Source: Nostoc sp. S13 (GTDB taxonomy: Bacteria > Cyanobacteriota > Cyanobacteriia > Cyanobacteriales > Nostocaceae). Taken from it: a stretch of DNA of 64,000 bases. The stretch's first letter is position 1; each line of letters starts with the position of its first letter. Location: positions 62,001 to 126,000 of the forward strand of contig NZ_JAQYWQ010000004.1 in assembly GCF_029379315.1 (NCBI RefSeq). Direction: 5' to 3'. The position numbers were made by a program, and so were the translations under genes. The notes below the pieces were generated by a model. That model saw only the letters and a program-made list of their open reading frames with translations. It was not told the origin of the DNA and did not search any database. Below, in pieces: positions 37,654 through 46,990 of this stretch.

Positions 37654-38091
37654 ATGTCTCTAGCAGTTGGTACGGATGCACCTGCATTTACCGCCAAAGA
37701 TACAAACGGCAACACAGTCTCGTTATCTGATTTTGCCGGTAAGACGCTCGTTTTGTATTTTTACCCCAAAGATGACACGCCAGGCTGCACCAAACAAGCG
37801 TGTAGTTTTCGAGATGCTCAGTCTCAATATCAAGGTAAAGATATTGTCATCTTGGGAGTAAGTGCAGATGATGAAGTCTCCCATCAGGCATTCACCCAAA
37901 AATATAATTTGAATTTTCCCCTACTGGCTGACAGCGACAAATCTCTCATCAAAGCTTTTGATGTGGATGGCGGCGGTTATGCCAAGCGCGTTACCTACGT
38001 AATCGACCCCAAGGGCAAAATTACCCATGTTGACAGTGCTGTAAATACTACCACCCATGCTAGCGATCTTTTAGCTTCACTTGGGCTGTAG
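37654..38091 (+). CDS. bcp: Peroxiredoxin, BCP/PrxQ type
   Basis: 145 residues. Thioredoxin-fold peroxiredoxin with peroxidatic Cys45 in PKDDTPGCTKQAC and a resolving Cys50 five residues later, the pattern of bacterioferritin comigratory protein / PrxQ. It reduces hydroperoxides using thioredoxin and protects against oxidative stress. A good ribosome-binding site (AGGAAAGG) lies before the ATG. A hairpin terminator follows 39 bp after the stop. Confidence 0.96.
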   Translation: MSLAVGTDAPAFTAKDTNGNTVSLSDFAGKTLVLYFYPKDDTPGCTKQACSFRDAQSQYQGKDIVILGVSADDEVSHQAFTQKYNLNFPLLADSDKSLIKAFDVDGGGYAKRVTYVIDPKGKITHVDSAVNTTTHASDLLASLGL

Positions 38092-38129
38092 TTTTTTACC
38101 TGATAACTAAAGATTTTTTAAATAGTCTG

Positions 38130-38160
38130 AACCCCAAAGCCTAGAGGCTTGGGGTTCTTT
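38130..38160 (+). terminator. Rho-independent terminator after the peroxiredoxin gene
   Basis: GAACCCCAAAGCC-TAGA-GGCTTGGGGTTC with one bulged A, followed by TTTGTTTG. It may serve the convergent gene at 38169 as well. Confidence 0.8.
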
Positions 38161-38168
38161 GTTTGAAT

Positions 38169-38573
38169 TCAGTTACCTAATGGTGGTGTAATTGATTGTG
38201 GTGTACGTGGTGTAAGTGATGGTAGTGTAAGCCCTGGCGAACCAGGAGTTGCTTGTTGCTGACCTGGAATTAGTTTTTGTTGCCTTGCTTTAAAGGCTGC
38301 TGCTGCTGAGTCTAGTTCTTGGTTCTGTTGGTCAGAATTCCAGTTGAGAGTTCCGAAATTCGCCCGATGAATCAGGTCAAACATGTTGAAATTGTCTGAG
38401 TTGGAACGGGAGAAGGGATCGGTATTTTGGTCTGTTGTACTATTACTGGGAAAAGCATCTGATGGATTACTGATTTGAGCCGAACTCGGTTGAGCCATCA
38501 GCAAGGAAGCAAAGCTAATTCCTGCTACGGTAGTTACAAAGAGTCTAGTAATTTGTAAAAATGGTTTTTTCAT
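38169..38573 (-). CDS. Secreted hypothetical protein
   Basis: 134 residues with a clear signal peptide (LFVTTVAGISFASLLMAQPSSA-Q, cleavage about residue 32). The mature part is Ser/Asn/Gln-rich with SDNFNMFDLIHRANFGTLNW and a proline-rich tail (SPGLTLPSLTPRTP). Similar small exported proteins occur in many cyanobacteria, but I know no function. It lies 33 bp downstream of the ABC permease gene and could be co-transcribed with it. Confidence 0.7.
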   Translation of the reverse strand: MKKPFLQITRLFVTTVAGISFASLLMAQPSSAQISNPSDAFPSNSTTDQNTDPFSRSNSDNFNMFDLIHRANFGTLNWNSDQQNQELDSAAAAFKARQQKLIPGQQQATPGSPGLTLPSLTPRTPQSITPPLGN

Positions 38574-38606
38574 GGTATTTTGACCCTAAAATTACTCTAT
38601 TTTATC

Positions 38607-39494
38607 TTAAGCAAGAGTTCGACGCAGTTGGGGTTGAATACTCAGTAAGGCGACAAGGGCAAAGCTAAACAATACCAGCAAGGCTCCCCCAAAGGTAACA
38701 TTACCCCAAGGAGCCTGCATCACTACACTACTTAATCCCCAACTATTGTGGAGATATAGATAGCGAATTGGTTCGATCGCATAGCTGAGAGGATTCAGGG
38801 TAGCCACAACCTGCAACCACTGAGGCATGAAGGATAGAGGAGCTAAAGCAGTACTAGCAAACAACAATGGCAGGTTAGTCACGAAAATCACTGCAATTAA
38901 TTCAATGTGTCCGGGTAGAGTAAAAGCTAAACCGAGGGAGATGGCTGTTACACCCAAAGCTAATAGCAAAACAATTAGAGCGATCGCACCCAACCCAGCT
39001 GCATCTGGTAGCCCAGCACCCAAGAACGCCGCCGCTACTACAATTACTGCTGCTTGCAGCAAACTTTGGCTAATAATGAAGATTGCCGAAGCAAAAACAA
39101 TGGAAAACCGCGATGCTAAGGGTGCTACGAGTAAACGATTCAAAAAGCCGAACTCGCGGTCAAACATTACGGGCAAACCAGCATTCAGCGCCCCAGCAAA
39201 GGCTGTAAACACGATTATACCGGCAGCCAAAAATTGCCCGTAATTTGTTGTATTGCCAAATATACCTTTGGGAGCATTTTGGAACAAAGCACCAAATAGG
39301 ACTAACCACATCACTGGTTGAATAATTCCGGCAATCAAAGATGAGGGACGGCGTTGCAACTGAATAAACAAGCGACGAGTTAAAGCCAACGTCTCTTGTA
39401 CCAATTCACCGAAAAAGTTAGGTGCAGTATTAGCGTCAACTTGTGGTAATACTGCCGGCTGCCAATTTAGATCAGATTTAGGAGTAACACTCAT
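38607..39494 (-). CDS. ABC-2 type transporter permease
   Basis: 295 residues. About six membrane helices; the N-terminal TLALTRRLFIQLQRRPSSLIAGIIQPVMWLVLFGALF is typical of drug/polysaccharide-type ABC-2 permeases (DrrB-like). It is preceded on the same strand by its ATPase gene (39647-40666), separated by a heptamer repeat array. The substrate is unknown; in cyanobacteria such pairs are core genes. Confidence 0.9.
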   Translation of the reverse strand: MSVTPKSDLNWQPAVLPQVDANTAPNFFGELVQETLALTRRLFIQLQRRPSSLIAGIIQPVMWLVLFGALFQNAPKGIFGNTTNYGQFLAAGIIVFTAFAGALNAGLPVMFDREFGFLNRLLVAPLASRFSIVFASAIFIISQSLLQAAVIVVAAAFLGAGLPDAAGLGAIALIVLLLALGVTAISLGLAFTLPGHIELIAVIFVTNLPLLFASTALAPLSFMPQWLQVVATLNPLSYAIEPIRYLYLHNSWGLSSVVMQAPWGNVTFGGALLVLFSFALVALLSIQPQLRRTLA

Positions 39495-39509
39495 AGGAAT
39501 TTTGGATTA

Positions 39510-39590
39510 ATTGGGCATTGGGCATTGGGCATTGGGCATTGGGCATTGGGCATTGGGCATTGGGTATTGGGCATTGGGCATTAATTATTT
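39510..39590. repeat. Heptamer repeats (GGGCATT)
   Basis: About ten copies of TTGGGCA between the permease and ATPase genes, followed by CTCCTCTG-type short repeats to about 39630. STRR-type array, not CRISPR. Confidence 0.95.
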
Positions 39591-39646
39591 TCCTTTGCTC
39601 CTCTGCTCCTCTGCTCCTCTGCTCCTCTGCCCCATGCGCCATGCCC

Positions 39647-40666
39647 CTATCTCATATTCTGCTTTTTCTCAGCCTTAGGATCGCGGATGCCAACGGCTGC
39701 GAGTTCTGCATCTAATAAGGTGCGTCCTGTAGCGGCGAGATAAACGTCATCGAGGCTGGGGCGAGATTGGGCGATACCAAAAATTGGCAAGCCAGCAGTA
39801 TTCAGCGCTTGCTGTATGTTAATCAGAACATCATTCTGAGGTGTCACCACCAAGTTGAGCGAATTACCTTGAGCGCTGTTGATGATCACTTCTTGCACAA
39901 ACGGCAACGGTTGCAAGAGGTTTTTAGCTTTTTCGGCTTCCTCAGTCGGGGAAAACTCGCGGATTCGCAAGGTGATGCGATCGCCGCCGACTTGATCTTT
40001 CAACTGTGAAGGTGTACCACTTGCAATCACAACGCCGCGATCAATAATTGCCACGCGATCGGCTAGAGCGTCAATCTCTTCTAAGTAATGGCTGGTAATT
40101 ACTACCGTCGTCCCAGAGGCGCGTAATTTTCGCAGGAATTCCCATACCACAAAACGAGTTTCTATGTCAAGTCCCACAGTTGGTTCATCCAATACCAAAA
40201 CATCCGGTGCATGGAGCAACCCAGCAGCTAAGTCTAGGCGCTTGCGTAAACCGCCAGAGTAGGTTCCTGTCTTTTTATTAGCGTATTCTTGCAAACCGAG
40301 TAAATCTAATACCGTCTCAATGCGCTGTTTGGCGATCGCGCCTGGGAGGTGATAAAGTGCTGCTTGTAATTGCAGTAGTTCTTTTCCAGTCAACACCTTA
40401 TCGATAGCGACTTCCTGAGCTACATAGCCTAGTCGTTGTCTTGCCACTCTCGGATTATCTAACACAGAGATGCCAGATATTTCGATTTTGCCAGCATCCG
40501 GTGTGGTAAGTGTACACAAGGCACGCAAGGTAGTAGTTTTCCCAGCACCGTTGGGGCCCAATAAACCAAAGATTTCTCCTGATTCTACCTGAAAGGAAAC
40601 ATCTTGGACGGCGACCACTGTACCATAGCGTTTTTGCAGATTTTGAATTAAAACGGCGGGAGCCAT
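39647..40666 (-). CDS. ABC transporter ATP-binding protein, DrrA-like
   Basis: 339 residues. Walker [10 protein letters not shown] (about 36-44), signature [15 protein letters not shown], Walker [13 protein letters not shown], switch His in [14 protein letters not shown], and a C-terminal extension of about 100 residues like that of daunorubicin-resistance ATPases. Partner of the ABC-2 permease downstream. Together they probably export a lipid, polysaccharide or hydrophobic compound; the substrate cannot be read. Confidence 0.92.
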   Translation of the reverse strand: MAPAVLIQNLQKRYGTVVAVQDVSFQVESGEIFGLLGPNGAGKTTTLRALCTLTTPDAGKIEISGISVLDNPRVARQRLGYVAQEVAIDKVLTGKELLQLQAALYHLPGAIAKQRIETVLDLLGLQEYANKKTGTYSGGLRKRLDLAAGLLHAPDVLVLDEPTVGLDIETRFVVWEFLRKLRASGTTVVITSHYLEEIDALADRVAIIDRGVVIASGTPSQLKDQVGGDRITLRIREFSPTEEAEKAKNLLQPLPFVQEVIINSAQGNSLNLVVTPQNDVLINIQQALNTAGLPIFGIAQSRPSLDDVYLAATGRTLLDAELAAVGIRDPKAEKKQNMR

Positions 40667-40907
40667 GACAGCTTATCCCCTACTATACAAATCTCAACAA
40701 AGTCTATCTTTATTGTAGAAGGTGGAGAGCAAAGTTGATCTGGGTTTAAAGTTGCTTTATCAAGCAATTCAACAATAGGTACAGCATGAGCAGAAGAGCA
40801 AAAAAATCTTTCTCCTTTGCCCCTTTGCTGCTTATTGACAGGATTGGTAATTGAGCTGAACCTAAAAATTACCTATTCCTAAATTAAATTTAACATCATA
40901 CACTGGT

Positions 40908-41411
40908 TCATTGACTAGGGCGGATATATCCTTCGGCTTCCAATTTTTTTAAGGCTCTTTGGGCTGCTGCTCTTCCATATCTTTTCCCAACATCATAAGA
41001 TTCCTGATAAAGTTGGGGAAGAACAGTAATTGTTTTTTGTCCTACAGGTGTCTGATAAAATGTCAAAAGTTGTTTAATTTCTTCATTACTAAAATATTTA
41101 TTATAAATAGGAATAATCTCATTTACAATATCATCTGATTTGATTTCAACAGCAAAATTATCCCAAAACTTTTGAGGTACTTGAGGATAATTGGACTTGA
41201 AATCATTTAATAATTGAGTGATGATCTGTCGAGAAAGATTTTTCACACCAGTTATCTCAAACAATTTCTTGATATTATTAGTTTTTTCTATTTCTTGAGC
41301 GTTACTACTTGGTGCAATAGTATTAGTTGGACTTTGAGCAAAAGCGGCTCTATTGAAGCTCGTTACTAAGGAAAGTACAATTGCTGCTAAGAAGAAAAAA
41401 TTTATCTTCAT
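40908..41411 (-). CDS. DUF2059 exported protein
   Basis: 167 residues with a signal peptide (FFFLAAIVLSLVTSFNRAAFA). The central and C-terminal part (PIYNKYFSNEEIKQLLTFYQTPVGQKTITVLPQLYQES) is the DUF2059 signature. Members are periplasmic proteins of unknown function. Stands alone; 241 bp from the ATPase gene. Confidence 0.85.
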   Translation of the reverse strand: MKINFFFLAAIVLSLVTSFNRAAFAQSPTNTIAPSSNAQEIEKTNNIKKLFEITGVKNLSRQIITQLLNDFKSNYPQVPQKFWDNFAVEIKSDDIVNEIIPIYNKYFSNEEIKQLLTFYQTPVGQKTITVLPQLYQESYDVGKRYGRAAAQRALKKLEAEGYIRPSQ

Positions 41412-41517
41412 TGATTTAAATTTATTTTTAATAGAAGATTATTTAGGTAAGTTTGACAAACGAGGAATCATTATAAGCAATGGACTCAAATTATTAACCT
41501 TAAATTTACCATAGAAG

Positions 41518-42990
41518 TCATTCTTTTACTACCTTTAGGGTGCGTAAACTACTATCAGCACAACCACTGATCAATCCTCCCATCGCCTGGATTTGTTGCA
41601 GATAGTCAAGAACGGGTTTAGTGATCACTTCTCCCGGCATTAACACGGGAATTCCTGGGGGATACGGACAGACGATTTCGGCACAGATGCGTTCGCTTGT
41701 TTGTGCTACAGGCAATGTTTCACTAACAGCAAAAAAGGCTTCACGGGGGGAAAAATGTAAAGGATGACTCACTTTACTTACAAAATTTTGCCAGATATTG
41801 TTGTTAACAGTAAAGTTGCTTCGGCGATATTCTTTGGCAAGGGTGGTAAAACCTTGTACTAATTGCTCAATATCGGCTGGGGTGTTGCCCAAACTAATGA
41901 TAAAGGTGAGATGTTGCAGTGAGGCGAATTCAGCAGTGACAGCAAATTTCTCATCCAGAATTTCATCTGCTTCAAATCCGGTTAAGCCTAAACCAGAAAC
42001 AGTGACAGTTAGCCGCGTTTTATCTAAAGCCACAAAGCCGGGAAATCCCTGCAACCGAGGCATTTCCAAAACTGATAATCCCGGAATTTGGCCGATTCTG
42101 GTTCTAGCTTCGTCAGCAAGTTGTAAAGTGCGAGACATCAGAATTTTGCCGTGGAGTGCCATTTGCTGACGCGCTGCATCTAAAGAAGCTAAAAGTAAAT
42201 AACTAGGACTGGTAGACTGTAAAAGTTGCAAAGCTTTACTGATGCGATCGCCATCTATCCTGTTACCTTGAATGTGCAGCATCGATGCTTGTGTCATTGC
42301 ACCGAGTACTTTGTGGATCGATTGTACAGTTAAATCGGCATCTGCGGCTAAAGCTGGAGTGGGGAATTCTGGATGAAAGCTAAAGTGTGCGCCGTGTGCT
42401 TCATCTACGAGTAGAGGGATATTATATTGATGGGTAATGTTGGCGATCGCATTCAAATTTCCACAAACACCGTAATATGTGGGGTAAACTGTGAACACGG
42501 CCTTCGCGTCGGGATGCTGTTGGAGTGCAGATTCTACAGTATTGGGCGTGATGCTGTGGGCAATATCTAAAACTGGATCATATTCAGGATTAAGAAAAAT
42601 GGGTATTGCACCGGAGAAAATTAAACCAGCGATCGCAGAAGAATGCACATTCCGAGGCAAAATGATTTTATCGCCGGTACCACAGGTAGCAAGAATTGCT
42701 GCTTCAACACCACAGGTAGAACCATTCACAAGAAACCATGTTTGCGAAGCCCCAAATACCTCAGCCGCTAGCTGTTGTGCTTTTTGAATAACGCCTTGGG
42801 GTGCAAAGAGATTATCTAAATCTGCTAATTCGGTTAAATCAGCCCGAAAGACAGCTTTGCCAAGTAAATCAGTCAAGGGTTGAGAAATTCCCTCACCTTG
42901 TTTATGTCCTGGGGTGTAAAAAGGCGCATGGGATCTTGCTGCATTAACTTTTAAGGCATCTAATAAAGGTGTTTGGTTTTGATTAAGCAT
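41518..42990 (-). CDS. Orn/Lys/Arg decarboxylase-like PLP enzyme
   Basis: 490 residues. Fold-type I PLP enzyme of the small Orn/Lys/Arg decarboxylase group: HAPFYTPGHKQGEGI near the start, LVNGSTCGVEAAILA, VYPTYYGVCGNL, DEAHGAHFSFH, and the cofactor lysine in SIHKVLGAMTQASMLH (about 230-245). The C-terminal CPYPPGIPVLMPGEVI is diagnostic of the family. It is the short form common in cyanobacteria, lacking the N-terminal wing domain; the substrate is probably arginine or lysine, giving agmatine or cadaverine for polyamine synthesis. Confidence 0.9.
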   Translation of the reverse strand: MLNQNQTPLLDALKVNAARSHAPFYTPGHKQGEGISQPLTDLLGKAVFRADLTELADLDNLFAPQGVIQKAQQLAAEVFGASQTWFLVNGSTCGVEAAILATCGTGDKIILPRNVHSSAIAGLIFSGAIPIFLNPEYDPVLDIAHSITPNTVESALQQHPDAKAVFTVYPTYYGVCGNLNAIANITHQYNIPLLVDEAHGAHFSFHPEFPTPALAADADLTVQSIHKVLGAMTQASMLHIQGNRIDGDRISKALQLLQSTSPSYLLLASLDAARQQMALHGKILMSRTLQLADEARTRIGQIPGLSVLEMPRLQGFPGFVALDKTRLTVTVSGLGLTGFEADEILDEKFAVTAEFASLQHLTFIISLGNTPADIEQLVQGFTTLAKEYRRSNFTVNNNIWQNFVSKVSHPLHFSPREAFFAVSETLPVAQTSERICAEIVCPYPPGIPVLMPGEVITKPVLDYLQQIQAMGGLISGCADSSLRTLKVVKE

Positions 42991-43311
42991 TTTTGGAGAA
43001 AAAACCGCAGAGTCGCGGAGGACACAGAAGAAGAGATTTGTTAGGGATTTCCAACAAATAAATTACTACTACTTGTGGGGTGGGCGAGATGCCATTGGTG
43101 TCAATTTAAGAAAATTAGAGTCTTGATTCTTTTGAAAAGCACTCTTGCCAGAGTTATTACAACTCACAATCAACATAGAGCAAAAAACTAATGTAAGTAA
43201 GTCCGCAAGAAAATTTCCATACTTGTAAACAAATATAAATTAACGCACCCGACAATTTAATTTTCTTAATATAGTTACAATGATTCACATTTACTTATTT
43301 AGCCTCTCTTT

Positions 43312-43415
43312 TATAGCAATCCTAAATTATTCGTGAAAAGTTAGATCCCCGACTTCTTAAAGAAGTCCGGGATCTGGAAACTGCGAATTTTCATAAATCA
43401 GATAGGATTGCTATA
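43312..43415. repeat. Inverted-repeat element family B, copy 3
   Basis: Starts TATAGCAATCCTAAAT, ends GATAGGATTGCTATA, with TCGTGAAAA / TTTTCATAA inside and an inner hairpin ATCCCCGACTTC-TTAAA-GAAGTCCGGGAT. Same ends as 8029-8132 and 10062-10201. Confidence 0.75.
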
Positions 43416-43436
43416 TTACTTTAGTAAGTGAAAAAG

Positions 43437-43522
43437 CGGGAGAAAACTATGCCGCTTCTGGCAATAACACCCTCGACGGTGGCGCTGGAAAAACAATTTT
43501 GTGGTTGTTTAACCGTGATTAA
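43437..43522 (+). pseudogene. RTX-type repeat remnant
   Basis: A short frame reads GENYAASGNNTLDGGAGKTILWLFNRD before a stop. SGNNTLDGGAG resembles a hemolysin-type calcium-binding nonapeptide repeat. Too short to be a gene; probably the tail of a destroyed RTX gene. Confidence 0.35.
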
Positions 43523-43662
43523 GGCTCTGCGATCATTCTAAGTATGGGTTGCGAGGTGCTATTCTAAGCACGTCGCATTCGATTGCTCAAGAAAAGCAAG
43601 TTATTTATTTCGACATGGTAATTAAAAAAAATATCTAAAACTAGGCTCTACTATATTTAGAG

Positions 43663-44043
43663 TTATCCCTTTCTTGAAACTGTTAGTAAAGTCTGCTGTT
43701 CAAGCCGAGTTTGTAAATCTACAATCAGATTCTCTCCACTTCGTCGAGCTTCCCATAACCCAGAATATTGAAAACCTATATTCCACTTTCCTTGCATATA
43801 ATCTTCATTTTCTGAAACTATGCCTATATATGTGACTGACGCAGGTGAGGTGACTAAATAGCGCTTAGTAAAGCTGATACTACGCCCAATTACCTCGCCA
43901 CTAACAGTCGCTTCTCCTAAATAGTTGTCGTCTAGAATAGAACCACTTAAAGTATTCCCACTCTGAACAAAAGCTGCTTCAAATCGATTAGGCATTTCAT
44001 CTTGCCAGTAAGTTCCTAACCAATTACCGTTTATATCTGCCAT
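43663..44043 (-). CDS. Hypothetical protein
   Basis: 126 residues from the ATG at 44043 (ADINGNWLGTYWQDEMPNRFEAAF). Earlier codons back to 44094 are possible but unlike a start. The segments GTYWQD, FVQSGNTLSGSILDD, GEATVSGEVIGRSISFTKRY, YIGIVSENEDYMQGKWNI suggest a small beta-barrel or lipocalin-like fold. I recognise no named family. It stands alone between repeat-rich spacers. Confidence 0.65.
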   Translation of the reverse strand: MADINGNWLGTYWQDEMPNRFEAAFVQSGNTLSGSILDDNYLGEATVSGEVIGRSISFTKRYLVTSPASVTYIGIVSENEDYMQGKWNIGFQYSGLWEARRSGENLIVDLQTRLEQQTLLTVSRKG

Positions 44044-44099
44044 ATTATTCTCTAATAAGTTTTTTCTATTTATATCTGCCACTAAAGTTTGCACCAGTC

Positions 44100-44525
44100 A
44101 ACCCCTTCCCTACGGGACGCTACGCGAATGAGGAATTAAAAATTAACATTCCCATAAATAAATTTACTCTTCTTGAAGTCAGGATGCCGTATTTCTCTCT
44201 ACGAGATGCCAAGGGCGAACGTGCTGCGAGTCTCGAAATACATTTTTCCTTCTTTTCCATAAATAGACTTATCCGGAAATGAGAACTTTATTTGGCTGAA
44301 ACCTAGCTCTGGAGAGGGTTTTAGAGGTTCCTGTTTTATATAAGCTAAAAAGCCAGCTATGTAAGGGTTTCAGCTATTTTGAGGTTTATTTGTGGATAAG
44401 TCTAATGAATTCAGCGCAAAGTCTGAGCGGAGGTTTCCGACGCTCGCGGACTCGCTAACGCTGCGCTATCCGTTGGCACAGCCCGCCGCAGGCATCAGAA
44501 CTTTGTAAGAGAGGAGCTTGTATCA
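44100..44525. repeat. Long dispersed repeat, copy 1 (interrupted)
   Basis: Contains GGGACGCTACGCGAATGAGG, GAATTAAAAATTAA, TCGAAATACATTTTT, CATAAATA, then the family A element, then AGCGCAAAGTCTGAGCGG and CATCAGAACTTTGTAAGAGAG. The same ordered blocks without the element occur at 47130-47360. This copy also has an extra stretch of about 34 bp (44441-44475). Confidence 0.8.
44264..44404. mobile_element. 137-bp miniature element family A, copy 2
   Basis: GACTTATCCGG...GTGGATAAGTC flanked by TA on both sides, inserted in a dispersed repeat whose other copy (47245-47275) lacks it. Opposite orientation to copy 1. The other copies are at 9432, 46415 and 63929. Confidence 0.92.
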
Positions 44526-44821
44526 TTTTTTAATTTTTAATTGGAGCGTTCGCTTTTGGCGTCTTGTAGAGAAGCCACTGTAAAATCTTTACCTTTGCTT
44601 GGAGGCAATGCCAAGAAAACGCATCAGTAATACTATTCATTGAAAGCGGCAGGAAACTCCATCCCCTCCCTACGGGACGCTGCGCGAACGTGGGTGGAGA
44701 GGGATAGTCGCCCCAACCCTTGGGGCATAGGGCATGGGCCAAACAGGTAACTTCTTCCCCATGCCCTATGCCCCATTCCCCATGCCCAAAAACTCTATCC
44801 CCTTGTGGGTGGAGTTTTTCA
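44526..44821. other. Spacer with short repeats
   Basis: Contains CCCTACGGGACGCTGCGCGAACG and CCCCATGCCC heptamer-like repeats around 44745-44790, and the inverted pair ACTCCATCCCC / GGGGTGGAGT-like near 44655 and 44805. An open frame here on the minus strand is made from these repeats and is not credited. Confidence 0.5.
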
Positions 44822-45904
44822 TCAATGTCCATCACTAGACCAGTGAGGACGATCGCTAGATAATTTGATTACACCGTAAGAACGGCCTACCTGCCATAAA
44901 GTAGAATTTTCATAACTCGTTCGTGGCTCACTAATACTGATAATAGTTCCACTAGCGTTTTTGATATTTAAAGTTCCTGACCAAGTAATTTCCCAATCAA
45001 TTGCTAATCCTTGGGTATGACGAGAGGTAAGAACAGGTCGAAAAGCAATATTATAAGCAGACACCATTTCTTTAGCAGCAAGGACAGAGATAGCTTCCGT
45101 ATAATGCACCCAATTAATATCTACATTCGGCATGGAAGGAACATCTTTAGCAGTAATTTCATAATTACTGATACGGAAAGCATGGTGCATTAAATAAGCT
45201 CTTTCTGGAGAACGTAATACTGAAGCAATACTGATAGTAGCTCCGGCATTTTGTAAGGCTCCCTCAAAAGCTTGTACTTTTTGACGGAAGGGAGAAGCCA
45301 AATCATCGATTAAGTCGCTGTTTGGGAAAAATGTAACCCAGTCCTTTCCACTAAGTCGTTGTCTTAATCTTTTTGCGTATTCGGTTATGTTGTCTAAAGC
45401 CAGATCCAAATCAGTGCCTAGCTTGGTTTTTGTTGCATTAGAAAGCTGTTGAGCTAACTCGGCTCGAAAATTAATGTCTCTTTTTTTATAAGTTTCGCTT
45501 AGTCCCCTTATACTGTTGAGTCCAAAGTCTCCATCAACTGTTAAGGGAGGGTTCAATCGAGCGATCGCAGTTAAACTTTGTTGTAAGTCTTTGACCTCAT
45601 TCTCGCCAAAGTTAAGATAAGATAATAGTTTTTTTACGGCATTGGTATAAATAGCAAAATAAATTGCAAAACCTTGCTCTAGTGCTTTTTTATAAGTACT
45701 AATATCCACAACTCCTGTCACCGTTAAACTATTACGGCTTTGATATTCACGGGTTGCTTTATCTGTAATATTACCAAAATCACCATCAACGGCGGCAATC
45801 GGGAATTTATTATCTAAAAGAAATTTTTGCCAAGCAGTTACAGTCAGTCCCTCAGACTGTTTCTGGAGAGTAGAAAGTTGTAAGGCTTGAAGATTAAAAC
45901 TCAT
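44822..45904 (-). CDS. Peptidoglycan-binding and M15-type peptidase protein
   Basis: 360 residues from the ATG at 45904; a TTG seven codons earlier is less likely. Two regions resemble peptidoglycan-binding repeats (about 25-80: FPIAAVDGDFGNITDKATREYQ; about 130-145: LTVDGDFGLNSIRGL). The C-terminal half carries ASVLRSPERAYLMHHAFRI, SRHTQGLAIDWEI (the H-x6-D zinc ligands of M15/VanY-type peptidases) and RPHWSSDGH at the end, supplying the last His. No signal peptide, so it may act after lysis or as a phage-like endolysin. It stands alone. Confidence 0.8.
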   Translation of the reverse strand: MSFNLQALQLSTLQKQSEGLTVTAWQKFLLDNKFPIAAVDGDFGNITDKATREYQSRNSLTVTGVVDISTYKKALEQGFAIYFAIYTNAVKKLLSYLNFGENEVKDLQQSLTAIARLNPPLTVDGDFGLNSIRGLSETYKKRDINFRAELAQQLSNATKTKLGTDLDLALDNITEYAKRLRQRLSGKDWVTFFPNSDLIDDLASPFRQKVQAFEGALQNAGATISIASVLRSPERAYLMHHAFRISNYEITAKDVPSMPNVDINWVHYTEAISVLAAKEMVSAYNIAFRPVLTSRHTQGLAIDWEITWSGTLNIKNASGTIISISEPRTSYENSTLWQVGRSYGVIKLSSDRPHWSSDGH

Positions 45905-46321
45905 AGTTTTTATGTAATGACACAATTGTTTTAAGGTAATTACTCTGCCAATATTTGTCGGAGAAATTTAGTTATTGTCTTTGCCAAATTTGAATCTCGT
46001 AGTTGATTAAAGCCATTGCGAGTTCAACAAAGGCTGTTTGACAAAACCCACTTTGCATTCTAACACCCCCAGTTATGCTATCTTTTAGCGCCAGTACTCA
46101 AAAGAGGAAATAGCGAACAGCTGGCGTTGTTCGGGGCAGTAAAGCCAATCCTATCTCCTTGAATCCATCATCTGTACCACCTATGCCTCGGCGTAATTTA
46201 CTGCCGTAACCATAATGCTTCATAAGCTGTTACACATTTAACTTGCATAATTAGGGCAGCAAGATGCCCACCCCACAAGAGTTATATAAATTTTAGATAT
46301 GTAAACTAGATGTGGTTTAGC
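45905..46321. other. Gene-free spacer
   Basis: About 417 bp with no credible gene. It may include the promoter of the peptidase gene. No repeat family recognised in this part. Confidence 0.45.
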
Positions 46322-46414
46322 TTAGACATCTCCAGAAATTAAATATGCGTTATCTAGAACCCTTGTAGAGACGCGAAATTTCGCGTCTCTACATTCTTTT
46401 TCGGAGATATCTAA
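46322..46414. repeat. Inverted-repeat element family D with perfect palindrome
   Basis: Ends TTAGACATCTCCAGAAA and TTTCGGAGATATCTAA are near-complements. The centre has the perfect 30-base palindrome at 46364-46393 (TGTAGAGACGCGAAA and its complement). A common cyanobacterial repeat type; the family A element abuts it at 46415. Confidence 0.8.
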
Positions 46415-46555
46415 TAGACTTATCCGGAAATGAGAACTTTATTTGGCTGAAACCTAGCTCTGGAGAGGGTTTTAGAGGTTCCTGTTTTATATAAGCTAAA
46501 AAGCCAGCTATGCAAGGGTTTCAGCTATTTTGAGGTTTATTTGTGGATAAGTCTA
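46415..46555. mobile_element. 137-bp miniature element family A, copy 3
   Basis: Flanked by TA on both sides; differs from copy 2 by about one base (GCAAGG for GTAAGG). Wedged between the family D element and a heptamer array. Confidence 0.92.
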
Positions 46556-46612
46556 TTGGGCATTGGGCATTGGGCATTGGGCATTGGGCATTGGGCATTG
46601 GGCATTGGGCAA
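46556..46612. repeat. Heptamer repeats (TTGGGCA)
   Basis: About eight perfect copies of TTGGGCA immediately after the family A element. Confidence 0.95.
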
Positions 46613-46990
46613 TTCAATTTTAGATTTTGGTGAAGCAGCGCGGGAACAGGGGAGCCAGTGCTTCAAGTCGGCGGAACCCCGCAACGCAGTGGCTCCCCAT
46701 GAGCCAATACAGTTCAGTTAAGCATTTCTTGCTTCTCTTCCTTCTCTTCCTTTGCGACGGCAGTCGCTACAACTCTTAGCCACCCCCTTGCGGAGGTTCC
46801 CTCCGTTGGGGGGAGTGGCGTGGGAACCCCCCTTCGGGTTCACCAGTCGCCTACGGCGGGAAACCCGCCTACAGCGCTGGATTCACCGCAACGCGCTGCC
46901 TCTTTTTTGCGCCCTTTGCGGTTCGTTAAAAAAAAAGACTTTTACAAAGAGTTTTAGCCTTAACCCAAGCGTATTGCCTCCTAAATCATC
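46613..46990. repeat. Dispersed repeat ACAGTTCAGTTAAG family, copy with nested insertion
   Basis: 46706-46757 and 46908-46985 match the left and right parts of 32951-33072 (ACAGTTCAGTTAAG...CTTCTCTTCCTTTGCG and GCGGTTCGTTAAAAAA...AAGCGTATT). Between them sits about 150 bp of G+C-rich palindromic sequence (CTTGCGGAGGTTCCCTCCG, CGCCTACGGCGGG). An open frame here on the plus strand is made of repeats. Confidence 0.75.

Larger units (their letters stand above)
42991..43662. other. Gene-free stretch with repeat element and coding remnant
   Basis: About 670 bp without a credible gene. It holds a family B element (43312-43415), a short RTX-like remnant (about 43437-43522) and, at 43193-43215, TAAGTAAGTCCGC, similar to the end of the element at 55500. 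The rest is AT-rich spacer. Confidence 0.55.

Noticed and set aside
39510-39590. Regular repeats that might suggest a CRISPR array
   Set aside because: Direct heptamer repeats without unique spacers; also true of 46556-46612 and 30085-30165.
44530-44835. 101-codon minus-strand frame
   Set aside because: Composed of heptamer-type repeats and repeat scraps with no protein character.
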